From positions 237,224,807 through 237,288,806 of the forward strand of contig CM022300.1 of the NCBI GenBank assembly GCA_011799875.1: a DNA stretch of 64,000 bases, written 5' to 3'. The position numbers and the translations under genes were made by a program. Shown in pieces: positions 1-10,173 of this stretch. Source of the stretch: Thinopyrum elongatum. Its lineage: Eukaryota > Streptophyta > Magnoliopsida > Poales > Poaceae. Under the pieces are notes generated by a model. The model did no database searches and was not told the DNA's origin. It was given only the letters and a program-made list of their open reading frames with translations. Positions within the stretch are counted from its first letter, which is position 1, and the number at the start of each line of letters is the position of its first letter.

Positions 1-70
1 AAACTCTTCGAGTGTTGTGCACCCATTCCTTCTGAGATGTGGAAGTGATGGTACGGGTGCCGAGTCCAGC

Positions 71-718
71 TTACTGCACATTTGTGGAATCTAGGATATT
101 TAGCTCACATAGTAATGCACATAATCTTTTCTCATTGAGAGGCTTGGTGAAAATATCAGCGAGATTATCTTCAGTATTGACGTGACTGATAACAATATCC
201 CCTCGAGCAACATGATCGCGAATGAAATGATGTCTGATGGGAATATGCTTGGTGCCAGAATGCTGCGCAAGATTGTGTGCAATTTTGATCGCACTCTCAT
301 TGTCGCAATATAGAGGAATATTGTTGACCTTGATGCCATAATCTTTCAGAGTCTGCTTCATCCACAATAATTGAGTGCAACATGCGCCAGCAGCAATATA
401 TTCGGGAAAATGGCGTGTCCCCGAAGTAGATTTCCTGTCAATGAGAAAAGATCTACCGGGGAAATGGCATGTCTCCGAAGTAGATTTCCTGTCAACCAGG
501 TCACCTGCGTAATCTGAGTCTGAATATCCACAGAGATCAAAGTGTGCTCCCTTAGGATACCATAAACCTAGTGTGGGGGTGTGAGCCAAATATCTCATAA
601 TACGCTTGACCGCTTGGTGATGCGATTCTTTCGGTGCAGCTTGATAGCGGGCACACATACAAACACTCAACATAATATCAGGTCTGGATGCACATAGGTA
701 GAGTAAAGAGCCAATCAT
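71..718 (-). pseudogene. Copia RNase H and end of reverse transcriptase, rearranged
   Basis: A 215-codon open frame starting MIGSLLYLCASRPDIMLSV, the usual end of the Copia RT connection, followed by RNase H. Recognisable are YSDSDYAG (first acidic residue), LYCDNESAI and the C-terminal HIPIRHHFIRDHV and NLADIFTKPL blocks. The middle of RNase H is wrong: between DRKSTSETCHFPGRS and EYIAAGACC the usual segment holding the catalytic Glu region is replaced by a second copy of DRKSTSG-type sequence, produced by a ~50-bp direct duplication at about 405-500 (the 20-mer ccgaagtagatttcctgtca occurs twice). The enzyme would be dead even though the frame is open. In the intact element this would be the C-terminal part of the polyprotein. 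Confidence 0.9.
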
Positions 719-733
719 CGAACGATAAACTTT

Positions 734-1174
734 CTAATCGTAATCCTTACCGTACACATATACGTCCAACATACCATTCGTGGGCATTGGAGTTTTGTAG
801 CCCTTTAGTTTGCAATCTTGCATTTTAAACTTCTTCAGAATGTCTCTCAGATATTTCTCCTGAGATATAAAAATTCCATTGTCCCGTTGACGTATTTGCA
901 GTGCACGAAAGAACTTAAGTTCACCCATCATAGAATTTTGATATTTCTCGAACATCATTCGCCCGAACTCCAAGCTGCAAGCATTGTTAGTACAGCCGAA
1001 AATAATATCATCCACATAAATTTGAAACATGAATAGATCACCATCAATAGCACGTGTGAAAAGAGAGGAATCAGTGTATCCTGGCTTGAATCCTTTGTCG
1101 AGCAGAAACCTCCTCAAGGTATCATACCAAGCTCCAATTTGTTAGGAAACTGAGGATTTTCAAAGCCAGATGGC
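734..1174 (-). pseudogene. Copia reverse transcriptase, C-terminal half (YVDD box)
   Basis: The frame reads ...WYDTLRRFLLDKGFKPGYTDSS, then MFQIYVDDIIFGCTNN with the catalytic YVDD box (about 1000-1035), then FISQEKYLRDILKKFKMQDCK, typical of Copia RT. Bases 1141-1174 still encode SGFENPQFPN, the start of this half, next to the LTR element inserted at 1175. About 50 bp between FPN and AWYDT (the usual VYKLSKALYGLKQAPR region) are missing, a deletion independent of the insertion. A frame break near 720-780 separates this part from RNase H. Confidence 0.9.
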
Positions 1175-1541
1175 TGTCGGGGGGATGACCCCTAGGTAGG
1201 CCCAAGATGGTAGATGACTCTTCAAAAACATCGGGGCGGCTAATGTCCCTCGGTCCGGCTGCCTGGCCAGCTCGCTGACCCGGCTGCTCCGGCCGGCTTG
1301 CCACCCCGGCTGCCTGGCCGGCTCCCCGTCCGGCTGGTCCAGCCGGCCTGCTACGTGAAGTCAACAGCTGCATCGACCCAACACCGACAAGATGGCCATA
1401 CCGTGACCACTGTTGCAGATAAAGCATACGCTGTTCACTCGTCACACGCGACATCATCTACAGTGTACCTTGTCCCCTGGGCATTGATTTATAAAATGCC
1501 TTAGGGACAAACATAGCCTAGCTCACAAGCTACACACGGCG

Positions 1542-1576
1542 TGAGATGTAAGCTACTCAATGTAGCTTACATCTCA
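1542..1576 (+). promoter_or_regulatory. Perfect 15-bp hairpin upstream of the LTR TATA box
   Basis: tgagatgtaagctac (1542-1556) and gtagcttacatctca (1562-1576) are perfect reverse complements around a 5-base loop (tcaat). It lies about 30 bp upstream of the TATA box. The second LTR has the same stem (5442-5456 and 5462-5476) with loop tcact, so the only difference falls in the loop. It could be a palindromic factor-binding site; role is inferred only. Confidence 0.75.
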
Positions 1577-1604
1577 TGCCACACACACCCATGCCCACTA
1601 CTCA

Positions 1605-1612
1605 TATATAAG
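1605..1612 (+). promoter_or_regulatory. TATA box of the 5' LTR
   Basis: tatataag followed by ggc, an A/T island in the LTR just after the hairpin; the expected pol II core promoter of the element. Confidence 0.7.
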
Positions 1613-1996
1613 GGCACTAATCCATCCACACTCACACATATATGCTCCACCATGCCCATTCGGCCAGGGGCATGGACAAGCTCCACCACGCCGCACACTC
1701 ATGGGCTCACATGCCACACACCCACATTCACACATATATGAGGCCAGATGCCAACGGCACTGATCTCAGATACAGCTCCAGGAGCAACTCTGTACTGCCA
1801 GATGTATACCGCATATATATTCAGACATGTAGGAGTAGGAGCGTTACCTCCACACGAGGGCCCCAAACCTGGGTAAACCACCGCGTGCTGCTTGCCCAAT
1901 CCCGTCCCTTGATCTCCGCTGCAGCCTTGCCCTCACCTCAAGCCACCCCATGGCATCTGTCCTCTCGCGAACCCACCCGCGAGATAACCACGACAG

Positions 1997-2014
1997 TTGG
2001 CGCCCACCGTGGGG
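1997..2014 (+). other. Primer-binding site of the non-autonomous element
   Basis: tggcgcccaccgtggggc begins one base after the LTR end. This GGCGCCnnCnGTGGGG form is common downstream of the LTR in Tat/Athila-type Gypsy elements. The priming tRNA was not identified. Confidence 0.7.
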
Positions 2015-4489
2015 CTCGCTGCTGCTGGAACCGCGGTCTAGGCGTGACCATTTTCGTCGTCATCACCGCGGCATCGCCGTCGTCTCTCTGGTAGCGCTCG
2101 GGGCCCAACATCGTCGCGTCCCCGAGGCGACCGCGTGGGGTGGCGTGTCCTCGTCGTCGGCCTCGCCCCCTTCATCATCACCGCCTCGATTCCGTCGCCG
2201 CCTCTCCGGCCGCGCTCAGGGGCTCGACATCAACTCACCTCTGGGGCAGCCGCACGGTACGGCGCGTCCTCACCGTTGGCCTCGACACCATCCGCCCCTC
2301 TCTCTAACCTCCATGGCTCGGTCTGCTTCATGTTCTTGCCACACACGCTGCCAAGCCCGAGCCCCAAAACCATGGTCGTATCCTAGACACTTCCAAGATA
2401 ATTATCATGCCCATACACTAGCAAGGTGCGAGTTGGATAATGCATGTATATTGGTCAGATAGTGGCCATGCATCATTCAGACAATGGTCATACACTAAGC
2501 TCGAGCTCTGGTCCATCCGTTCCGCGGCTCGCTAATCTAAACTTGGCGGGCTCGCTCGCGGCGCCGCCGCCTCGCTGCTGCCGCGGCTGTTCCTCGCATA
2601 CAGCAGCACCTCCTACGGTCATCTTCAGCCGCCGCGCGCACCTGTGGGCCGCTCCCTGCCTTCCTACCCTCGCGCGCTGCTTTGCTGCTCCGCTTGCTGC
2701 TGCCGCTAGCCGCTGCGCTGCTGCCCGCGGCTGCCCCTGCCTTCGCCTTCCCGTGCCCTCCTCCAACCCGGCCACGCCCGCTCGCCAGCTCTGCGCGACC
2801 GGCCCGTCCGGCGTCCAGCGACCCGGCCACGCCGGCGTCCCGCGAACCGACCGCGCCGGCTCGCGCCCGCATCCTGGCCGCGTGCACCTCTGCCACCTAT
2901 GCCGCATCCTCCCCGGCGCTGCTCCAACCCCGCGCCGCCTCCTACTGCTCCTGCTGCGCAAGCCGCGCCCTGCGCAGGCCGGCTTCCTCCCGCGGCCTCC
3001 GCACGTCCAGCCGGCTCCCGCGCCTAGACGCCTCCCGCGCTGGCCAGCCCCAGCTCCATGCCCGCTCCTGCCGCCGGCTTCGCGGTAGCTGCATCCGCCC
3101 GCCGGCTCGCCGCTCAAGCCAGCATCCCCCGCCCCGGGCGCCTCCCGTGTTGGCCTCCCGCGCCCGCTCGCCCAGGCCGGCTCGCCGGCCCCTGCCTCCG
3201 CATCGCCCCGCGCCCCTTTCGGCTCCCGCCATTGCCGGCTCCCGCGCTGGCGGCCTCCCGCCAGCTCCTGCGGCCGCGTCACGCCCAGCCACGCCTACGC
3301 GCCCACACCGGCCGCGCCTCCGTCCGCACCCTCGCGCGACCCGCCCCAGCTTCTGCTCTGCCTTGGCCGTCCCTGCCGCGCTCGGCCGCCTCCTGCTGGC
3401 CCGGCGGCTTCGCCACCCGGCCCGGCTGCGTCCAGCCCCTTGCCGGCTCCCTCCGCCTCCAGGCGCCCGCCCAAGGCCGGCTGCTTGTGAAAAAAAAGAA
3501 GTGCCCAAGCCGGCTGATGAAAAAAATATATATTGCTCGATAGAAGAAGAAACAGACCACGAGCTACGCCCGCTTGGCTTGCTGGCATACCCGCCTACTT
3601 TGACACCAGGCCGGCTGGAGAGCCTGCCCGACTGCCCATCCGCCTCGATGTCTGGTCGGTCGGGTCCGACCGGTTGCACTCCCTTCGAGCGCCCGGAGGC
3701 TCGAAGGGTACCCCCAGTAGGTGTGCCGGTGCGCTGCGAGCACCAACTTGCGCCGGCTGCAAGCCGGCAGCCAGCTGTCATCGACAACCTCCGCCTCGTC
3801 TACACGAAAACCATTGTGAGCTCCTCATTCGTATAATTTTGCACCACGCAAACATGGATAACCCCGAGTGACCCTCGGGGGCCATCCCCACATGTTTTAT
3901 AGTTGCACTACTATTCGCCCCGGCGCCAGCTAGTCTCGGCCCGGAGGCTGGTCGCTAGGCCCCATTCGTTTGTTCCCGCAGACAGCTTAGTAGCGCATAC
4001 GGTACCGAAGGCCCACCTCTCAGCCACAGACCGCCACGTGGCTGTCCGACAAGCAAGAGAAAAAGCTGGAGGTCACCCCATGTGAAAAACGTCCGAGGGA
4101 AGACGGCTTGGGCAACCCGGTCGTTTCCTTTATGAGTATCTACTCGGTCGAATCTGCTCCTGTTGTCCGAGCACTGTACGCTCCACTCCACAGCCACTCT
4201 TCGTAACAGCTACAAACCAGCTCCCGGCTGTCTAGCTAACAAGAGGCAAAGCCAAAGAGCAGAGGGGGCATGAAAAAGATTGAAGGGGCTCGGACGAAAC
4301 CGAGTCGGCACCCTCCGCATAAAACTTGCAATGCCAAAAGTAAACATTTGATATATCTGTGCAGACTAACCTTGTCTTTTGCATGATCATCGCTGTGGGG
4401 AACCCCCCCCCTCGCCCGGAGGCTACACGCGGGTTGCAGGCCCGACGCCGGCTGCAACCGGCGTTTTCGACGCCACCGTCCGCTTCATC
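2015..4489 (+). other. GC-rich internal region without recognisable retrotransposon domains
   Basis: About 2020-3480 is very rich in C and G with long accidental open frames on both strands, all Pro/Arg/Ala/Gly-rich and mutually overlapping. A 384-codon frame at 2682-3836 (+) shows no catalytic motif, no zinc knuckle and no signal of selection, so I do not call it a gene. From 3500 to 4490 composition is more even; CCGGAGGCTCGAAGG words at about 3690 and a GCCGGCTGCAA/TTGCAGCCGGC word pair near 4430-4460 relate to the tandem repeats that follow. Confidence 0.6.
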
Positions 4490-5075
4490 AACAACAAGAC
4501 CCTCCGCCCAACTTTTCCAAGTTGCCGGAGGCTCGGAGGCTACACCCAGTGGGTGTGCTCGCGTGCCCCCACTCAGCTAGCGGACTCCGCGTCCGCGCCC
4601 GGGAGGGCCTCGCACCCACCAGCTGGCGGACTCCGTGTCCGTGCCCGGCACCCTCGACATCGCCGTCGGCTTCATCATCAACAGCAAGACCCTCCGCCCA
4701 ACTTTTCCAAGTTGCCCGGAGGCTCGAAGGCTACACCCAGTGGGTGCGCTCGCTCACCCCCACTCAGCCGGCGGACTCCGCATCCGCGCCTAGCAGGGCC
4801 CCGCGCCCACTAGCCGGTGAACTCCGTGTCCGCGCCCGGCATCCTCGACGCCGCCGTCGGATTCATCGACAACCGCTAAAACCCTCTGCCAAACTTTTCC
4901 ATGTTGCCCGGAGGCTCGGAGGCTAACCCAGTGGGTGCGCTTGTGCGCCCCCACTGAAAGCAAGCCGCGCCGACTACGGTCCGCAGCCGGCTGTCATTGA
5001 CATCTTCTGCTTCATCAACGCCCGCTAAAACCCTATGCGCAACTTTTCCAAGTTGCCCGGAGATTCGGAGGCTAC
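4490..5075 (+). repeat. Tandem ~160-190-bp repeats, each carrying a copy of the polypurine-tract block
   Basis: About 3.5 copies. The block cccaacttttccaagttgcc followed by cggaggctcggaggctac occurs at about 4505, 4695 and 4890, and the last copy (5040-5075, ggagattcggaggctac) abuts the 3' LTR, where it serves as the polypurine tract. Between blocks each copy has an agtgggtg...cccccactcag segment and tcgacgccgccgtc-like sequence. A degenerate earlier copy is visible near 3690. Confidence 0.75.
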
Positions 5076-5901
5076 TGTCGGGGGGATGACCCCCGGGTAG
5101 GCCCAAGACGACAGATGACTCTTCAAAGACATCGGGGGCGGCTAACGTCCCTTGGTCCGGCTACCCAGCGGCTCACCGACCCGGCTGCTCCGGCCGGCTC
5201 GCCACCCGGCTATCCGGCTGGCTCCCCATCCGGCTGCTCCAACCGGCCTGCTACACGAAGTCAACCGCTGCATCGACCCGACAATGACAAGACGGGTATA
5301 CCGCGACCACTTTTGCTGATAAAGCATACGCTGTTCATTCATCACACGCGACATCATCTACAGTGTACCTTGTCCCCTAGGCATTGATTTATAAAATGCC
5401 TCAGGGACAAACATAGCCTAGATCTCAAGCTACACATGGCTTGAGATGTAAGCTACTCACTGTAGCTTACATCTCACGCCACACACACACACACCCATGC
5501 CCACTACTCATATATAAGGGCACTAATCCATCCACACTCACACATATATGCTCCACCATGCCCATTCGGCCAGGGGCATGGACAAGCTCCACCACGCCAC
5601 ACAGTCACGGGCTCACATGCCACACACCCACATTCGCACATATACGAGGCCAGATGCCAATGGCACTGATCTCAGATACAGCTCCAGGAGCAACTATGTA
5701 CTGCCAGATGTATACCGCATATATATTCAGACATGCAGGAGTAGGGGCATTACCTCCACACGAGGGCCCCGAACCTAGGTAAACCACCGCGTGCTGCTTG
5801 CCCAATCCCGTCCCTTGATCTCCACTGCAGCCTTGCCCTCTCCTCAAGCCATCCCGTGGCATCTGTCGTCTCGCGAACCCACCCGCGAGATAACCACGAC
5901 A
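5076..5901 (+). repeat. 3' LTR of the non-autonomous element
   Basis: 826 bp, TG...CA. Copy of 1175-1995 with the same hairpin (5442-5476) and TATA box (5511-5518, tatataag). A CA microsatellite ahead of the TATA box is longer here than in the 5' LTR. Confidence 0.93.
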
Positions 5902-6534
5902 CTGGCTGCCTAACATAAACTTCCTCATCAATTTCACCATTGAGGAAAGCACTTTTCACTTTTCACTTTTCACATCCATCTGATAAATTAGCATATCATT
6001 GTAGTTTGCATAAGCGAGAAGAATATGAATTGCCTCAAGGCGAGCAACATGAGCATAAGTTTCACCGAAATCAATACCTTCTACCTGTGTATACCCTTGA
6101 GCAACAAGACGTGCTTTGTTTCTCACAACGATGCCATTTTCATCTTGCTTATTCTGGAATATCCATTTTATGCCAATGATATTGGGCTTCTTAGGATTCA
6201 GCTTGTCAACCAATTCCCATACGTCTTTCAATTCAAATTGCACCAACTCTTGTTGCATGTCATTCATCCAATCGGGATCATTCAAGGCTTCCTCACACTT
6301 GGTAGGTTCTATCAATGAGACAAAGGAGAAACAACCACAGTACTTAGCCAAACGAGTACGAGAACGAGTTGTGGGTCGATAACCTGGATTCTCGAGATCG
6401 TCAAGAATTAATGCAGGGTCAATTTGAATTGTGAGGATTATCATCATGATGATCATTTTTTTTATCCTCAGCATCAGCATCGGGACTAGCATTCGTGTCG
6501 CCATTTTCATCGGGATTGCCATTTTGATTGGCAT
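5902..6534 (-). pseudogene. Copia reverse transcriptase, N-terminal half
   Basis: The frame encodes [66 protein letters not shown] and YQMDVKS, the standard start of the Copia RT domain (RVT_2). Near 5950-5970 a TTTTCAC microsatellite expansion breaks the frame just before FLNGEIDEEVYVRQP, which resumes at 5950-5902 in another frame. The gene then stops at the LTR insertion and resumes at 1174. Confidence 0.92.
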
Positions 6535-6708
6535 TTATATTCTGGTTATCATTTGTGCTCGGAATGGCATTTTCTTCGGCAGTGGCTAGGCGTGTTCTGC
6601 TTCGAGTCATGGGGACATCATCATCGGAAGATTCAAGTGCATTTCCTTCAACTGGCCTAACGCTCCCAATGGCCATTTGCCGAATAGCATCTGAAATTGC
6701 TGGTTCAT

Positions 6709-7792
6709 CTATGACCATAGGCAGGTGCTCCTTTTGGGAGCCGTTAGATTCATCAAACTGCACATTACCGTTTCCATAACTTTCCCATGGTGAGAGTTAT
6801 AGACACGATAAGTATGCGAGTTCGAGCCATAACATGGAAGAAAACCTTCATGTGCCTTAGGTGCAAACTTGGAATTATGATTCATGTCACGAATATAGCA
6901 AGGTGCACCAAAAACACATAAATCAGAAACATTTGGTTTCTTGCCAGTGATAAGCTCATATGAAGTTTTCTTAAGGAACTTGTGAAGATAAACACGATTC
7001 ACAACATGACAAGTAGTGTTAATAGCATCAACCCAGAAGCGAAGAGGAGTTTTATACTCACTGAGCATTGTTCTCGCCATTTCAATGAGAGTTCTATTCT
7101 TTCGCTCAACAACACCATTCTGTTGGGGAGTGTATGCGGTAGAGAACTCATGAGTTATACCATTTTCATCGAGAAAATCTTCGATATGAGTATTTTTAAC
7201 TCAGTACCATTGTCGCTTCTGACATGCTTAATTCGCACATCATATTCATTTTGGGCCTTCTTGGCGAATCTTTTGAAGATGTCTTGGGTGCAGGTTTTGT
7301 CTGCGAGAAAGAATACCCAAGTGTAACAAGAGAAATCATCAACAATAACCAGACCATAATGACTGGCTCCGAAACTTGCATAGTTTTGAGGTTCGAATAA
7401 ATCCATATGAAAAATTTCTAGAGGTCTTGTAGAGGCATGACATTCTTTGACGAATGATGCTTCTTGGCCAATTTACTGGCCTCACATGCACCACAGAGAC
7501 GATCCTTGTCAAATTTCACATCAGGAATGTCGCAGAGATGATTTTTCTTCATGAGAGTTTGCAAATTTCTCATACCTGCATGACCAAGTCTTCGGTGCCA
7601 CAGCCATCCTTCGGTTGCTTTTGCAAGCAAGCAAGTTTGGACTGAGGGACCCTTAGCAAAATCCACAATATATAAATCACCCTTTCTATTTCCCTCGAAG
7701 GCGAAGGAATTGTTAGAGGCCATAAAGACAATGCATTTGGATATGGAAAATAGGACTAGCATGCCTAGATCACAAAGCTTGCCAGCTGACAT
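6709..7792 (-). pseudogene. Copia integrase with GAG-pre-integrase zinc module
   Basis: From the right: WLWHRRLGHAGMRN...LCGACEASK is the HHCC zinc-binding pre-integrase module (7480-7600). The core follows with VIVDDFSCYTWVFFL and KHVRSDNGTE (two of the DDE acidic residues, about 7200-7340) and then TMLSEYKTPLRFWVDAINT, LITGKKPNVSDLCVFG and the AHEGFLPCYGSNSHTYRVYN segment. The reading frame changes at about 7410, 7150 and 6760, so no intact enzyme can be made. Confidence 0.92.
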
Positions 7793-7989
7793 GAGATTGA
7801 ATCCAAGAGAATGAACAAGTAAAACATCATCAATGCTCTTGTCTTTGGATATTTTTTTTTACATAATCCAATTACCTTTCCTTTGTGGTTGTCGCCAAAA
7901 ATGATATACTCTAGAGATGAAGCAGTTAAGTTTGGGTCGACAAACAATGACTTGTCTCCGGTCATATGACTAGTGCATCCACTATCCAT
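7765..7989 (-). pseudogene. Copia aspartic protease fragment
   Basis: MDSGCTSHMTGDKSLF holds the Asp-Ser-Gly active-site motif of the Copia protease; IIFGDNHKGKVIG follows as usual. A run of nine T residues at about 7850 coincides with loss of the frame (KKKYPKTRALMM). Lies between gag and integrase as expected. Confidence 0.9.
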
Positions 7990-8030
7990 TATCCATTCGG
8001 TACACCCAGAGACATTGTCCTGCAGAAGAA

Positions 8031-9960
8031 TTATGTTTTCTTAACCGCCCACATCTTTGCAGGTCGCTTCGAAACAAGAGAGCGAGTAGGATATGATTTC
8101 TTTCGATAACCATAATTGTTACTCAAACTAGTGCGAGCATAATCAAAAGAACAGGCATTGAAATTCTTTCCAGACAAATGAGTATAGTGGTTGAATGAGG
8201 TATGCATGTACTCATTCTGTCGAACTTCTTTACGAGCTTTTTCTGCCTGCATGGTTAGTACAGTAGTAATAGGTAATGTTTCGATAGTTTTCCTTGGCAC
8301 CCAGATAGCTTTCTTTGGGGGGCCATTTCTGCTATTTGGTCCGACATAGTGAGCGACAGTCTCACCACGTTGGTTTTTGAACAGCCTATAGTTTTCCAGA
8401 GAATCATCATAAGTGTACACAGGGATAGGAGAGTCATATCCCGAAAGCAAAGCTGGATCAAGCATTTTGCTATTGGCAGGTACCCACACAGTGCAAGGAT
8501 ATTGATCAGGTTCCCAGTAGGAGACATTTTCATTCAGTTTCCTTTCGAAACCGATAGCTTCTTTCCTCGAATTTTTGTGCAGAATGGATTTCTTCAGAAC
8601 ATCCCAAAGGGTTTGATGCCCTTTGAGAGACTAGAACATTCCTGTCTGAATAATATCCTTCAACCTAGCATTCTCATCAGACACAGAATCATTGTCCTAG
8701 ACAGAGGGGTTAGCACTCACAGAAGATTCAGCATTGTTGCGTTCAAGGCATTTTAAGCAAGGTGGTATAAACACTTTCGGTTTCTCTTTGAGTTGTTGGC
8801 TGAGAAGAGAATTTCCTCTGATCAAGTCATCATGAGCCTCTCTTAGCTACTCGATTTCCTGTTTCCTTTTCAGGTAATCATAGGTCAATCTCTCATGGTC
8901 AGCCGAGACAAAATCATGACGAGTTGATAGTTCTTCCATTCGTGACTTGAGAGTGGAATACTCTTCAGTCAACGACTGATTTTTCTCCATCTCCTCAACC
9001 AACAACCCTTCAGATTTCCTGAGGGTTTTCTCAATTTTCTCAAGAGAGTTTTGTTGAATATTAGCGATTTTGATCAGTTTAGCATGGTCATCCTCATCCG
9101 AAGAATATTGATCACTAGAGTGAACTTTGTGATGTTTGGAGGATACCTTTTCTTTCGAGGCTTTGACCATGAAGCAGTAGGCAGGAGATTCATTGTTGCT
9201 TGAATGATTCTTGAAGAAGTTTGATGTAGGGGTGGAGGCACATGCTATGCCAGCCATGCCGGAATCAGAATCCTCATCGGATTCATCAGCTTCTTCGGAA
9301 TCAGATGATTCTTCTTCATCAGAATCCATCTCCTTGCCAATGTACGCCTTGGCCTTGCGAGAGGTATTCTTGCGGTTGGAGGAGGACTTGGAAGGATTCA
9401 TTGAGGAAGATCTTGACGAAGACTTTGAGGTGGAGCTGTCCTTCTTCTTGAAGAACTTCTTCGTTTCCTTCTCATCATCGGAGTTGTAGTTCTTGCTCTT
9501 GCTTTTGCCATGGTAGTTTCCTGAATCATATCTTCCACTCGCACGGATTTCAGCTTCCTAGAGAGGCCAGTCCGAAATGAAATGTCCTGGCTTTTTGCAC
9601 TTGAAGCATGTGTAATCTCCAGTAGGTTTTGATGAAGATTTTGAATCGCCATAGTTGTTGGATCCCTTCTTCTGAAACTAGTTCTTCCTGTGAAGGCGCT
9701 AGAATCTTTTTTTGATTAATGCGAGATCTTTGCTGATCCTTTCTGGGTCATTTGAATCTTCTTCGGCATTTCCTTTTGAGGAAGAATCAGCCATAGCCTT
9801 GAGAGCATGACTTTTGTGGTGACTTGAGCCATAGAGATCTCTCTTTTCTTCTTGTTGTTCCTCGTGGGTGTTTAGCCTTTCCATGATATCAGCAGAGTAG
9901 AGATAGCTTGAGCGTCCAACTGAATAAGTCTCTTCTCGCGGTCAGTGGGAACTGGGGTAC
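8031..9960 (-). pseudogene. Copia gag, capsid core deleted, zinc knuckle mutated
   Basis: At the right end a frame reads REKRLIQLDAQA and is then joined directly to MERLNTHEEQQEEKRDLYGS (about 9884), so the usual capsid (UBN2-type) core of some 130 residues is missing. The zinc knuckle at about 9562-9612 reads YTCFKCKKPGHFISDW: the last ligand of CX2CX4HX4C is Trp. Next comes the long Ser/Asp/Glu-rich C-terminal region with coiled-coil character (8847-9401), typical of SIRE/Maximus gag, and the KAIWVPRK segment (8031-8489) that precedes protease. TAG stops occur at 8847-8849 and others follow. Non-functional. Confidence 0.87.
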
Positions 9961-10160
9961 TTCAACCGTGACTCCATTCTGCACCATGTTCCACATATCA
10001 TCATCAATAGTTTGGAGATGGATCTTCAACTTCTGTTTCTAGAAGGGATAGTACGTCCCATCAAAGATGGGAATCTTGAGATGCGACTTGTAGCTCACTG
10101 AAGACATACTTAAGCTCCAAGGTGGTTAGAGCAAAATGAGCAGAGTCAAGGAGCACCTTG

Positions 10161-10173
10161 CTTAGATACCTAT
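10161..10173 (-). other. Primer-binding site of the Copia element
   Basis: Directly inside the 5' LTR the minus strand reads ATAGGTATCTAAG, a degraded match to TGGTATCAGAGC, the initiator tRNA-Met complement used by most plant Copia elements. Confidence 0.6.

Larger units (their letters stand above)
1175..1995 (+). repeat. 5' LTR of the non-autonomous element
   Basis: 821 bp, TG...CA ends. The first half is GC-rich with repeated CCGGCTGCC/CCGGCTGCTCC words; the second half holds a strong hairpin and the TATA box and is rich in CACACA. Nearly the same sequence recurs at 5076-5901, with more mismatches in the GC-rich half than in the promoter half. Confidence 0.93.
1175..5901 (+). mobile_element. 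Complete non-autonomous LTR retrotransposon inserted in the Copia RT
   Basis: Two LTRs (1175-1995 and 5076-5901) bracket a 3.08-kb internal region. Both LTRs begin TGTCGGGGGGATGACCCC and end with CACGACA. A primer-binding site follows the first LTR and a purine-rich tract precedes the second. The flanks are atggc (1170-1174) and ctggc (5902-5906), a 5-bp target duplication with one later mutation; removing the element rejoins the Copia RT codons for VYVRQP and SGFENP. No gag, protease, RT or integrase motif is visible inside, so mobilisation must have been in trans. The PBS type resembles Tat/Athila-like Gypsy elements (inference). LTRs differ at scattered positions, so the insertion is not recent. 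Confidence 0.93.

Noticed and set aside
2488..3836. Long overlapping Pro/Arg/Ala-rich open frames on both strands (up to 384 codons)
   Set aside because: GC-rich DNA lowers stop frequency in all frames; no domain, no motif, and several frames are open at once.
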